Assembly: GCA_013176395.1 (NCBI GenBank)
Contig: JABMLP010000008.1
Coordinates: forward strand, 1,674,001 to 1,738,000
Length of the DNA stretch: 64,000 nucleotides
Source of the DNA: Venturia oleaginea
Lineage: Eukaryota; Ascomycota; Dothideomycetes; Venturiales; Venturiaceae
Reading direction: 5' to 3'
Numbering within the stretch: position 1 is the first letter of the stretch; each line of letters starts with the position of its first letter. Of this stretch, positions 32,453 through 43,639 are shown in pieces. A program made the translations under genes and the position numbers. Under the pieces are notes generated by a model. That model had not been told where the DNA came from. It did not search any database and saw nothing but the letters and a program-made list of their open reading frames with translations.

Positions 32453-34400
32453 ATGTTCCTTTTAACGAAGACCGACAACAAATCGAAAGCTCCAACTCCC
32501 AGGAAGGTTTGGGGTAATGAAACTGCCCCAAGAAACCAATGCGGTTTCTGCAAGGAGTTTGGGAATACCGAGATCCAATGCTGGGCCAACAACCCGGAAC
32601 TGAAGAAACCCTGCAAACACTGCAACACATTTGGTCACGAAATTTCCGTTTGTCGTTCCGTGGTGAAGCCATCACAAAGCCGAATCAACGAACAAAAAAA
32701 GACGAAGGCTACTAACTCATCCTTACGGGATGCTCTGAGTGGAAAGAGTGTTACCAATGATCTTCTACGCATCACGAACGTGGAAGAGATCTCATCCTAC
32801 AACTGGATTTATGGCGACGAGATGACCATCTTGACTCCAGGTAAGTCAGATTCAGTCAAGCTAATCAGCGTACATGAGCTCAAGCTGACCAGAAACGCAG
32901 GTCAACTACCCAGATGGACAAAACAGGAAAATCCTATTCAGCTAGAGACTGATGCGTCAGCTGGTCTTCATCTAGACACCGAGATTCCTTATCCCAGGGA
33001 GCCTGCTGTGCGCACTATCTTACACGCGAAGCCAATTTTTCGCTGTTCGGACGTGAACCTCTTTGGCTGCGGAGCCACTCTTGGTGCCCTTTTCCGCCAT
33101 GTTTCAAGTTCTAAATCGCATCCGGCATTCCGTTTTCGCGTAGATCTGATTGGTGACACCGTCTTCCTCACACGACTCAACGCATCTTCGGAGGAGGCGC
33201 GGCGAGATGCGGAGAGGTACGGGCGTGGCTATACGATGACTAACACAACATCCGAACCGGATGTCAAGGACATCGGGAGCAATCAGCGCATCATTAGGTA
33301 CAACCTTGGAGGATTGGAGATTCTCCTACAGTTTGAAGCTGATGCCTTCATCAGTGATAAGCTCCCGGTTCTGGGTGATGGAGGCTAAGCAAAGGTTTCT
33401 TCCACTTATCTCAACTTCGACTCTACGACGAACATAGGTGCGCCTTCACCTGAACGAGCACTACCCGTCGAAACCAATATCATTCCACAGTCTGCAATTC
33501 TTAGGGTAGAGACTTTGGCCAACCGCCGCTTGGACGGTCCAAGAGTGATGAGAAAGCAACTACCACGACTTTGGCTACGGCAAGTTGGGTCACTTGCTTT
33601 AGCATGGCACTTTGATAGCAATTCTCATCAAGAAGACGTCAAGGAAATCAGTATCCCCCAGAGCGATTTTGCAAGCTGGGAAGAGACCAATCATGAGAAC
33701 ATTCGGAGGTTTGTTTTTCTTTTAAGAAAAATAGAGGCAGATGTTGGAACAAGCTCATCCAAGAAGCCTGTATTCTCCTGCGAAGAAGGCGGAGAGCTAG
33801 AATTTATCGAAATCGCTTCGACTCCACAGCCAAATTACCGAGGAATCTGGAAAACCGCTGGAGGATCGGTGCTTCAAAAGCAAATACGCCAACGAAGGCG
33901 CAAGTCCGGCCAAACAAGACATTCCCTGGATGGACATTACCACCTAGAAAGCCACCGAGGTTTCCCATCGAAGAATACCTGATTGATTTCAGCAGTGACA
34001 CAGTTTCTGAGCCGCACACAAGTGGACCAGCAGCTACAGTACCTTACCAGTCATTGATCGACCAACCAAAAATCTTTCTCCTCCAAGGCTGACGAAAGCC
34101 TTCACAACTAACAAACCTAAATCGACAGCAAATATATCCGGACCAGCAGTGCTTCCAATACCTGCAAATATACCAGCCATTGCTCTTTCAGTCTCGGAAA
34201 TTCCAGTCTGGACTGTACCAGTCGCAATCACTCCAGCATCACCTACTCCAGGCGCAAGTGGTCCAATCGCGAACGCTCCGGCCAGAAATGTTTCAGACGC
34301 GAGCCATCCAACCGCAAAGTCTCCAACTACAAACACACAAAGTGACAGCTTACCAGAATCGTCTACAATCCTTGCAGGTCTTTCTATGAAAGACTAACCA
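32453..34400 (+). pseudogene. Zinc-knuckle protein with conserved fungal domain of unknown function, stop-interrupted
   Basis: Starts at ATG 32453. Two CCHC-type knuckles come first, CGFCKEFGNTEIQC (His replaced by Asn) and CKHCNTFGHEISVC. Then comes a domain that I associate from memory with ascomycete proteins often named geranylgeranyl pyrophosphate synthetase without showing prenyltransferase motifs: ISSYNWI, TILTPG, YPREPAVRTIL, LFGCGATLGALFRHV, FRFRVDLIGDTVFLTRLN, NQRIIRYNLGGLEILLQFEAD. An in-frame TAA at 33386 cuts it at 311 aa. The same frame continues with matching sequence (LPRLWLRQVGSLALAWHFD, WEETNHENIRRF) to 33982. Later frame changes lead through a Pro-rich part into a 15-base repeat tail. 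Function unknown. It may be a recent pseudogene, or the stop may be read through or be an error. Confidence 0.55.
34143..34337 (+). repeat. 15-bp periodic coding repeat (pentapeptide P-x-A-x-x)
   Basis: Thirteen consecutive five-codon units in one frame, mostly starting with Pro (IPANI, PAIAL, PVAIT, PASPT, PGASG, PIANA, PTAKS, PTTNT). The DNA units are well diverged, so the array is old. It lies at the 3' end of the stop-interrupted zinc-knuckle gene, like the 15-bp array at 31.2 kb behind the neighbouring knuckle gene. Confidence 0.75.
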
Positions 34401-34448
34401 CAGTGCGCATGGGCTGCGCCAGCTTGTCTTTTTGGGATAGCTTACAAC

Positions 34449-34847
34449 ATGGCATTATTTGGAGTTTTCAATGGAGGTACAATCGTCACCACAATTTGCG
34501 CAGCTTTTTATGCTGGTTATTTGCTATGCGCAAAAGTCAATAACTTACCACCTGTGCAGGTGAAAGAGCCTCTGATTCCACCGATCAATTCGAAGCTAAA
34601 TCTGCCCCTACCAAATCTAGTCGTGCTAGCCGGGCTAGTACCAGTGATCTCGACACCACCAACTCCGGACTCAAAGAAGCTATCGATGCCCACACCAGGC
34701 AAGCCAGTTGAGAGAAAGCGAGTCGAAAGCGAGCTAATGGAGACTGGGCAATTGCCCACCGATCCAGCGAGAGCATCCTCAACTCCATCTATGCTTACTC
34801 CCGATAGACCAGTGCTCATAGGATACTATCAGGACAAGAAGGATTAA
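34449..34847 (+). CDS. Short hypothetical frame, Pro-rich, possible remnant
   Basis: Open frame of 132 codons beginning MALFGVFNGGTIVTTICAAF, a short hydrophobic N-terminal part, followed by a Pro-rich stretch. An alternative frame across 34575-34800 is also protein-like, so the correct frame is uncertain. It may be a further decayed exon of the upstream zinc-knuckle gene and not a gene of its own. Confidence 0.2.
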   Translation: MALFGVFNGGTIVTTICAAFYAGYLLCAKVNNLPPVQVKEPLIPPINSKLNLPLPNLVVLAGLVPVISTPPTPDSKKLSMPTPGKPVERKRVESELMETGQLPTDPARASSTPSMLTPDRPVLIGYYQDKKD

Positions 34848-35728
34848 GGGATAGATATGGTAAGCGTAGCCCAGACCCCAGAACTCTTCATAGACAACGA
34901 AAGCTGATACTGAGCAAGGTATGATATTATGATACTCAGAGGATACATTTGTTAGAGTATTATGTGAAGAAAGAATGGGTGGAACTTACATTACATTGAG
35001 CACTTCTCTCAAAGAATCGGACGAAACTTATGGTCCTGGGTTGAATGGGTAAAAATCGGGTAGATAGATTCAGGTTGAGAAGGACTGCGAACACCCCAAC
35101 CCGGAAAGTTATCTAAAATTGGCTACATTTATAGGAGCTACAGGATGTTAGACCCTCCCAAAATACAGATACACACATTTGAACTTCACTAACCTTTATT
35201 TCCCTCCAGTAAGTCATCGTTCAATGACAAGTCATCAGTCTGTAGATCGATGTTGACGACGTTCTGTCGATGTCCGTGATCGAAATTGCCCAGCATAATA
35301 GCTAGTCTCTGCACTTGCATTATGCAAACAAGGGCAAGAAGCTCCAGTCTAAGAATGGTGTGTCGATCCTGGTTCTACTCACGGTTCCACAAGTATGGCT
35401 GCCAGGAAAACCTCATTGTCCTAAGAAGTGATATCTGGGCATTGAGGTCTCTAAATCGGGCTCGACAATGACAAAATTCTGGCCTCATCTTGGATCGAAA
35501 CCATAAAAGACAGGCGCCCTTGATCTTGAAATTCCGAGCACTACACTCGTTTCATCTGTCCGTTTTTCTCATGGCAATAGAAAGATACCTAGGTGTACAT
35601 CTGTGTCGACCGCATCCTATAATCATTCCCTGCGAGTGGAGATAGGTAGGTAAAGCGTTCATGGGCATATGGGAGGTATCAACAAAACACCGCAGCTCAA
35701 AACTTCACTTAAACCGAAAGACTTTCTT
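34848..35728. other. Intergenic downstream of kinase gene
   Basis: Three-prime flank of the truncated histidine-kinase gene. I looked on the minus strand for the missing HATPase (N, G1, G2 boxes) and receiver motifs and saw none. A plus-strand frame at 35286-35471 has no domain. Confidence 0.4.
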
Positions 35729-38016
35729 TCATAAACACAAAAAAACCCTCACCAACCAAAGTCGCTGCAATGGACCAACCGTGCTGGAAGTCGCAGAGAG
35801 TTGAGAAGAGGAAAGCCGAGGACGGTGAGAACGGCGCAAACGATGCGAGACAACAGAAGAAACCATGTCGTCGCTCGCGATGGAGGAGTGTGCAGTGACA
35901 CTGGTGGAGATCCTATCGGATTTGAATTGGGCTCTGAACATATCCATGGCCGACTCGCAAAGCGTCCTTGGTCGCGCTTTGCTCGGTGTCAATGACAGCA
36001 TGTTAGACTGAAGACGTCCAATGGTGAGGATGCTATCGATAATGTACTTTTGATGGTTGACGCAGGTCTCGATTATTCTAGCAAAATCAACGATTTCGAT
36101 GAGGGCATTGTCGGCGTGAACTTGGCCTTGGTGCTCTTTGCAAGCATCTACGATAGAGTCGACGCAGTGAATGATAGCGGATAGAGGATTTCTAGCTCGA
36201 CATTAGTAAAGCTGTATCTGACACACAATGCTATCAGGCAGAGGAGATTTTTTTATGAGCTCAACCCACCTGATCTCGTGAGACACCACGTCGATGAATG
36301 ATTCTTGCTGACGTTTGGCTTCCTGCGCCTCTTGCGCCAATCGTGCTTGCCAGTTCTCCGCCCATTTCAATCTTGAGACATCCGTCATACATGCCATCAA
36401 GGAAATGATCTGCCCATCCTCTTTATATGGGAAACCGAAAACAAGGACAGTGGCTGGAACAGGATCACCGACTGGCGGCTGATACATTCTCTTCATTCTC
36501 AATTCTTCTTGTATGTTTTCCTTTCCCTCGAGAAGATTCTGCCATTCCCGCTCTGCGATATGCACATCTTCTTCAATAATCTGTGAGAAGAATGAGTAAT
36601 CCTTTGCCACGTCGTGATGCGAAAGACCGATGATGGAGAAATACTGCTCGTTTGCCCAAATTGTGGACCCATCAAGAAGAATATGGACCATTCCCACGGA
36701 GGCGTGTTGGACCAAATGCTGAATTTTCATGTCGGATTCGGCCAGATCACGTTCCAATCCTTCCTGACGCTTTATCGACTCTTGCGTACTAACGGCAGAA
36801 GCTAGAAGAGATGATACCATTCTGGAAAGTTCAATGGTGAGTTGGGCATTCACACGATCTTCCAGCCTAGGATTCGTCCCCAGGATCAAAAATCCATATA
36901 ATCGGGTCCCATGGACCAAAGGGAGCACGCAGACGGTCCGTGACGATCCCTCAGGCCCTCGCCATTTTATACCTTCAAATCTTTCGTCGGCCTTCACTGT
37001 GAGCGAAGACGATTCTGTTCGAGCACGGAGGCATAACGGTATGAGGCCCTCAGAGCTGTGGAGAGGTTGATTGTCCACGAGGAGATGGTGGCCAGCTGGA
37101 ATTCCTAGATGATGTCCACCTAGACGAAGGATGGACCTTGTTTGTTCCCAATCGTCGTCTATCGAATACATCATAGCCATGGTGACGTCCAGTTCGTTCA
37201 TCTCAAGGCATTTCATGACATGCTGACTGACATCCTGTGTGGTAAACTGTGGTCCAGCCGATATAGCGTTTAGCATTGCTGTTCTTCGTTCGGAAATGAG
37301 CTGTTTGGTGACTTCGACCAGCGCGTTGTAAAGCCCTTCAATCTGACCAAGTCCATTCCTGATGGGAGTGAAGGATCCTGTAAAGAAAGTCTCTTCCAGG
37401 TAGCCATTTCGCTCGGTGGTCATAGGTGCTTCGATAACATCCTGGGCGATTCCAGTTGATTTTGCCAGCTCAAACATGGGTTCAACGAAGGGTAGCAGTT
37501 CAGGGAATCCAGCGGCATCTCCAAAGCCACTGCCCATCAAGCCCGGGTGCTTTTTCCCGGCATGTGCCACAAAGGCGGCATTGTAAACAGCTACATAGTG
37601 TGGTCCCCTAGATCAGTCAATTTCAGATTGTTTTCATGGCAACGATGAATGATGCTTCACCAGTAGAGACATGCTGGGCGACTATCGGCCAAAGCTTGAT
37701 ACGTCGACTGTCGCAAGGTGTGACTCCAAGATGGTAGAGGTCCTAATCGCGTTCGCGCCCAATCGACGGATCCGAACAATCGGATGTGTTCTGTGTCTGG
37801 CAGCACCTCAGTCCAGTCCCAATCCTCTGTCGGCTCTGCTGGTGTTGTGGGCGTATCTTTTGCTTTTGGAGACTGGCATGCGGATGAGTCCAAAGTGTGC
37901 CCGTCACCCTCCATGGATAGCTCAATGATTCGGAAGTCTCCTCGTGTCCAGCACTTTGGTTCAGGGACACTTTCTATATCCGTTCTCGGCTTCGCCTGAG
38001 GTTGAGATGACAACAA
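35729..38016 (-). CDS. Hybrid-type histidine kinase N-terminal part (GAF/PAS-HisKA), lacks ATPase and receiver domains
   Basis: Fungal sensor histidine-kinase relative. Three exons on the minus strand: 38016-37661, 37607-36270, 36191-35729, phases consistent, 718 aa. In order: acidic N-terminus, a PAS-like block typical of these kinases (CLYWGPHYVAVYNAAFVAHAG), a GAF-like region (about LDVTMAMMYSIDDD to RLYGFLILGTNPR), a PAS domain (ASVGMVHILLDGSTIWANEQ) and the phosphoacceptor HisKA motif FIDVVSHEIRNPLSAIIH, with His at about residue 562, split by an intron after AG of Arg. After DMFRAQFKSDRISTSVTAH the sequence turns Ser/Arg-rich and stops, where relatives continue into HATPase_c and a receiver. 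It can be phosphorylated only in trans, if at all. Could be a truncated relict. Confidence 0.8.
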
Positions 38017-38463
38017 TTCTCGAGTGCATTGCAGCGCAGGCTCTCGGAAAGTCGCCTAAGGCAAACTCGACATAGCGACAGGCCTGGAATCGTCCTTGTG
38101 CGCCTGACGGGGGTGTCCGCGGTCGCCGTGATGACGGAAGGTCGTGTAAAAGCGATGGTCATTACCGTCCAGCTGGGCAGACGCTTACCATCCGTTTCTG
38201 CACCATTCTACACATCGCATTCGAACCTCACGTCTCGCCGACATTGTGTGCTCACTCAAGTCCAAAAAATATTGATTCTAAGCTCCATATCAGAGTTGAT
38301 AATTAAGTTTCTAAATCAAATTATCTTTCACCGCTTTCGCTATCGCTCTATATGCTTCCATAATCCAAAACACCAACGCTGCAAACCAGTCAAGTTGCCG
38401 TTTCAAGGCAATATCCCCTCCCAATATCCATCAAACAACAACCAGTTTTCTTTGAAAAGATAC

Positions 38464-40555
38464 TCACTTCCTCTTTCTCCCTTCGCCCTTCATAATCTTG
38501 GCACCACTCGCCTTGGTCTCCTCGGCAACACCGTCAACCTCAGCAGTAGCCTGCCTAATTGCATCCTCCAACTTCTTCTGATTCTTCTTCGCCTTCTTAT
38601 CTGCCTCCAAAATTAACTTTTGCTTTTCTTCTTCCGCATTTTTGATCGCCTCTGCTTCTTCCTCCTCCTCCTCATCACCACCTTGTCCGAACTCATTGAC
38701 ACGCGAGTAATCGACCTTGTACTTATATGACTGGTAAAGGTAAATGAAGAAGATGACATCGTCTCTCAAAGTGGCGAGACGGTGCAGCATGGGCATCTTG
38801 ATCGTAAATGCAAAGAGGTCGTCGATGAAGGTGTTTAGGAATTTGTACATCATAGCTTTGCCAGGCATGTGTGCGACGGACTTGAGTCTGTAGTTGATGT
38901 ACAAACTCGGCACCATCATGAGGAAGCCATAAGCATAGACAGATCCGACCAGGGTGGCAATGACGAAGGAGTACCATGACTTGTGTGATTCGTAGACGAG
39001 TGAGTATCCAGCGTATGCCAGAAGGAGTGGGACGGCGACGATGTACATGTACTTGAACGCAATGGCATCATACTCGTTCGTTTTCTTTTCCACATCGGAG
39101 AGTTGATGCTTGTCTTCGAAAGTGATGTGGTATCCAATGAGGGAGTTTGGCGCTTCACGGATTCGTACGTTCACGGTCTTCGTGACTTTCCATGCTTCAA
39201 TCGCAATACCCATTCCTTGGCCGAAAAGAATCATCCAGGAAGTATTCTCATTGTTGTCAAAGAGATAAAGGAAGATGATCAGTTGCATGACCACATTGGA
39301 GATGATTGTTCGAAGAGAAGTGCCAACATTATCTTTCTTCTTGCGCCAATGAGAAACATCATTCTTGAAAGCCAGCATTTCGAAGATCATGTGGAGGATG
39401 GACACGAAAAAAGTAAGGCCTAGCAAGTACGAATTCGAGTCTAGCAGGATACGCTTGAAGTCTTCGAATTCAGAGCCGTCTCCGCCTGGGATCTTTTCGC
39501 CAGCCGCAGCTTTCTGAGCATTTATTTTCATGCCTTCGTCGATGGAAGCGAAGATGCTGAACTGCCAGTTTGCCATGTTGTTGAGTGTGATGTGGAGAGG
39601 GAGCTTGGTGACGGTGGAATTGAGCTCGGTCATATGGTTGCGGAGTTGCCAAAAGGTATTGATGTAGAGGATTGGGTAGTACCATCCGTTTTGTCCACTT
39701 CCATCGCGCACTCCACTCTGTTCGAGGTTTACGAATTGGCGCAGAGCTGGGTGCATAGATGGGTACGCCTGGGTTCCTGAATCTGGGATGAAGGACATGG
39801 TGAAGTTGGGATGGTAGTAACTCGCATACTGCGGACCCTTTTTGATATCTGCCTCCCCTTCTGGTGTGAGATCCGTCTCATTCTTGCTTGTCAACAGATT
39901 GTGTTTCTTGCGTTCCTTCTTCTTGGGCAGGACCTGAGTAAGAGGACGCGTAAAGTGGTATGCTTTTGAGGAGTCATACTTGGCAGCAGTTGGATCGAGG
40001 GGGCTTCCAGTTTGGGCAACCAGAAAATGGGCCCATAAAGGATTGCCCCCCTGGACTTCCTTGGGAACTGGGAACGTCGTATCAATCTCGCGCTTGTCTT
40101 TCCAACCACCAAACACGAAGCCCTTCTCATCAAGGACAAGCGAATCTTTGGGCATCTGGTCCAGCGCAGGGATCATCATGGATGGCGAGACATAAATCTG
40201 GATGTCCAGAGGCGTACCGACGTCCCATATGGGCGCGATGGACTGCGGGACAGGATTGTAGACGGTTTCTGGGCTCCATTGTGTAGGTCGTTGGTCCCAA
40301 GCTGGTATTGGGCCAGTCTTGATGACAGGGACTGCGGCGCCTGTCGCTGAGTCGGCATTGTCTACAACGGTGGTTGCTGGCTGTTGTATAAACTGCTTCA
40401 TGACAAACTGGATGGCGATGAAGATGCCCACGCTCTGCACCACCGACTTGACTGTCTATGCCATTGTCAGTATTCCTCTTCGATTGCGCATCGAATGTGC
40501 CTACACTGGACATGCCTCCGCCCTCTTGGGCCGCGGGGGCAGCTGGTTCAGGCAT
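38464..40555 (-). CDS. CLPTM1 family multi-pass ER membrane protein
   Basis: Fungal member of the cleft lip and palate transmembrane protein 1 family (animal members act in receptor trafficking and lipid scrambling; the fungal role is not established). Two exons, 40555-40505 and 40455-38464, with a 48-bp intron, 680 aa, in the family's range. After a hydrophobic N-terminal anchor (VGIFIAIQFVMKQF) comes a large lumenal domain with the family blocks WDVGTPLDIQIYVS, NGWYYPILYINTFW and LPLHITLNNMANWQF. Multiple membrane segments follow, with SFVIATLVGSVYAYGFLMMV, FLNTFIDDLFAFTIKMP and DDVIFFIYLYQ. The C-terminus is a Glu- and Lys-rich coiled region ending in KGEGRKRK. It is divergent from the LOG-type gene with 297 bp between starts. 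Confidence 0.93.
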
Positions 40556-40852
40556 GATTATGGATGCTTGATGGAGTTCTTGCGATGGACAAGTCCTCGT
40601 TGTTCTCATCAGTCATGGTAATTCTCGCCTAAAAAAGCAATTACCCGGCGGGTCCATCTCAGAGCTTCCCTGCTTGAGGCGCTCGGCTACGACTAAGGTA
40701 TGACATCGTAGCCAAACAGGGTCGGGTCAAAGAAACACCAAAGAAACACTGCCTGCGGCACCCTCGAGTAGCATCTATACCACCACCTACACCCTACCGA
40801 GCATCTTCACATTCATTCACTCACATCAACAATCTAATCTATTCAATTCACC
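40556..40852. promoter_or_regulatory. Short bidirectional upstream region, CLPTM1 / LOG
   Basis: Only 297 bases separate the two divergent start codons, so both genes probably share promoter elements. A CT/CA-rich stretch (about 40780-40850) precedes the LOG start. No specific site named. Confidence 0.5.
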
Positions 40853-41763
40853 ATGGCAGGCGAACCAAGTGCATCGCAATTCGCGACTCCAATGAACGGA
40901 ACCCCAGTCCAGATGGCTCAGCCCGGTCCAGAGGACACAACGAAGAAACCAGCAGTCATATGTGTCTTGTAAGTTGGATCAATACTAAAGAGTCCCTCAA
41001 ATTCCCTTCGAAATTGCCGTATGGTCGACTTCGAGAAGCACACGCATCTTCCTCTTCACACCTGTCCCGCTCTTCCCTCGTGTAACCCGATTGACTCCGA
41101 TACTAACAATCCCCCCACAGCTGCGGCGCCTCCCCAGGGACCTCGGAAACCCACCTCGCAGCCGCCCGCTCCCTCGCAACAGTTATGGCCCGTGAGAACA
41201 TAAAGCTAGTCTACGGCGGAGGCACTGTCGGCCTCATGGGCGAAGTAGCAAAGACCCTCGTGTCTCTCTCCGGTCCAGACTCAGTCCATGGCATAATACC
41301 AGAAGCATTGATCAAGTACGAACAAAATTGGGATCCAGAGACGCATAGCGGAAAAGTGGGCAGCGTAATTGATGAGAAGGTTTTCGGCAAGACAACAGTG
41401 GTGAAGGATATGCATTCCCGCAAGCATTTGATGGCAAAGGAAGTCATCGCTGGTGGGCCTGGCTCGGGGTTTGTGGCATTGTCTGGCGGGTACGGCACCC
41501 TGGAGGAGCTGATGGAGGTCACAACCTGGAACCAACTCGGCATACACGACCGTGGCGTCATCGTATTCAACGTTGATGGATATTGGGATGGACTGATTCA
41601 ATGGGTGCGCAACGCTGTCATATCCGGCTTCATCTCGACTACAAACTCTGGCATCCTGGTCGAGGCATTGGATAGCGAGGAGGTTGTCAGGTGCTTGACG
41701 GAATACAAGAACTCGGAGGGGCGTTTCAATCTCACTTGGGACACCGAGAGTTCGAAGAATTGA
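40853..41763 (+). CDS. LOG-type phosphoribohydrolase (TIGR00730/lysine-decarboxylase-like Rossmann family)
   Basis: Homologue of plant LONELY GUY proteins, which release cytokinin free bases from nucleoside 5'-monophosphates. Fungal members may have this or a general nucleotide-salvage role (inference). Two exons, 40853-40968 and 41121-41763, joined by a 152-bp intron with TACTAAC near its end, 252 aa. Seen: N-terminal VCVFCGASPGTSETH, the GG..GLMG nucleotide-binding stretch (LVYGGGTVGLMGEVA), the conserved MHSRKHLM with Arg139/Lys140, and the family's signature, here SGGYGTLEE at about 160-168 (usual PGGxGTxxE, Pro replaced by Ser), then WNQLGIHDRGVIVFN. The catalytic Glu is kept. Confidence 0.92.
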
Positions 41764-43639
41764 GGGCGCTGTATGTTCTGGCATAGCGATCGGCGCATTT
41801 GGCATGGCATTTGCACCAAGGATAGAAGCATTTCCTCGAGGTGTTCGAAGAGAGAAGGATGGATCGACTATTTGCAAGGCGCTGGATCTACATGATGGGG
41901 TTTGAAACGAATTGATGAGGATGCTTCTGGCTCCGTCTTTAAAGATAATGTTCAATGTATGCTCTAAGGTAATAGAATTTATGGCGCATCTAGACTTCCA
42001 CGAACGAGGAATGAAGGACAGAACGCTCTCAATCGCCTCCATTATTTCCTTCCGACTCTACCCTTTTACCAATTTGGCACCATCTGATCTCGTTTCCCTC
42101 CTCATTTTTCCGAACACGTCCTGATCTAAGTTACATCTTGCCATTGACAATAACTGCGACTGAATCTCACAATCTACCTTGTTGACTCAGGAATGGAATC
42201 CGAGACCATCTGATGTTGATATAGCTCGCGTTTAATACGGGAGTATGATCATGAAAGTTTACAACGCCTACGTATCAAGGCTTTTCTCGACCATAGCTCC
42301 TTCCATTTAAAGCCGGTATGTACAATCCATCCTCCGAAACGACACGCTGGGCGATTTCCTTTTCGGGTAGTCATGGCGGGGCGAGGCGAGGCGAGGCGAA
42401 TAAAGATAAGTTACCAACGCTAAACCTGCGAATTGGATTGTGGCAAGACCTGGATATGTAAAGCGAGGAAGAGTAAATTTGGAATGGAAGAATCGCTTGG
42501 TATTGTGGGTAGAGTATTAGTTATTCAGCTGAGGGGTCGGCTGGATTCTTCTCGGGCGCTGAGGAGTTAATAGAGGTGATGGATTAGATGTATACTTGGA
42601 CTTGGACTTGGACTTGATATTCGGAGGAGAATGAGGGGGTTTCTGGACTGATGTTGATGTCCCTGTTGCTGATGGGATGGGTTGGTGTTGGTGTCGCGGC
42701 TTTTCTTTATGCGGGTCGGGTCATGCTGCACTGAGCATGATGGATAGTATGTCTAGAGCGAGTATCTTCAATATCCAACACGCACACCCAAACTACCCAA
42801 CGAGATAATTGAGAAAGTAATCTATAGGGAAAGTAGCCGTTGGAGAAACAAACGAGTGGGAAGTCTGTAGACGATTTCTCTATGAACATGGAATGTCCTA
42901 CTATCTGTGAATGGGTTTACCGCTTCATAGAAAGGACTGGCTGGCTGGCACTAACAAGAGCAATAATACCAGAGCACCGGCGAGAATTATTTCCACCTTT
43001 AATATATATATTCTTCTGGATGGAAGGTCTCGTGAGAACGACGTAATACACTAGATGAGACATGTATTTCTACGCTCGAAAGGAAATTTCCCTAGGCGTG
43101 CGTGTTTTACAACTTTTTTTCCGTTGCAAGGGGTTGGTGAGTTTGGAGAGCGGTGATTTGGTGAGGGTGGGAGGGGGTTTATGAGGATGCGGTTGTGGAG
43201 ATGATGGGTGGGGATGAGGAGGTGAGGAGTTCTGTATGGGTTTTTGCATTGGGTTTTGTAGTGGCGATTGATGTCGGTATAAGAATGTTGGGAGGATAAT
43301 AGAATAATTTGGAATTTAGTTGATGAGACTTTAGGAAGTTTGAGCATGTCGGCAATTCTTCTATCAACTATATCTTATAAACGATGTTGACTAAGAGGTA
43401 TTAAATTAAAATCGGATTGCCTTGTGATCAGACGTTTCCCTTTGGACTGTTCGGATGGCAAGTTGCTTGAATACACACCTTCCTAGGGTCAATAAGCATT
43501 TCCAGATCCCAGGATGAAGTCATGCGGATCAAGAATATACGTACCATTCCCAAGACAAAGAATTCGGCAAGATCAAGATCCTACCCAATCCCTCCTATTA
43601 TCCATTCCAGCCACAGCCCCCCATTAAATCCCAGCATCA
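41764..43639. other. Gene-free intergenic region
   Basis: About 1.9 kb with no supported gene. Contains short simple repeats: GGCGA units near 42377-42400 and GACTTG units near 42597-42617. The open frame on the minus strand over 42042-41281 is a shadow of the LOG gene. Towards 43640 the DNA is strand-asymmetric. Confidence 0.45.

Noticed and set aside
33360..33400. Tiny intron removing the TAA at 33386
   Set aside because: The only GT..AG pairs in frame span about 20 bases, well below known intron sizes.
31195..34337. CRISPR array or classic pentapeptide-repeat (A-D/N-L-x-x) protein
   Set aside because: Units are contiguous with no spacers, the host is a eukaryote, and the pentapeptides lack the A(D/N)LXX pattern.
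41281..42042. 253-codon minus-strand frame over the LOG gene
   Set aside because: It overlaps the well-supported LOG exon and has no recognisable domain.
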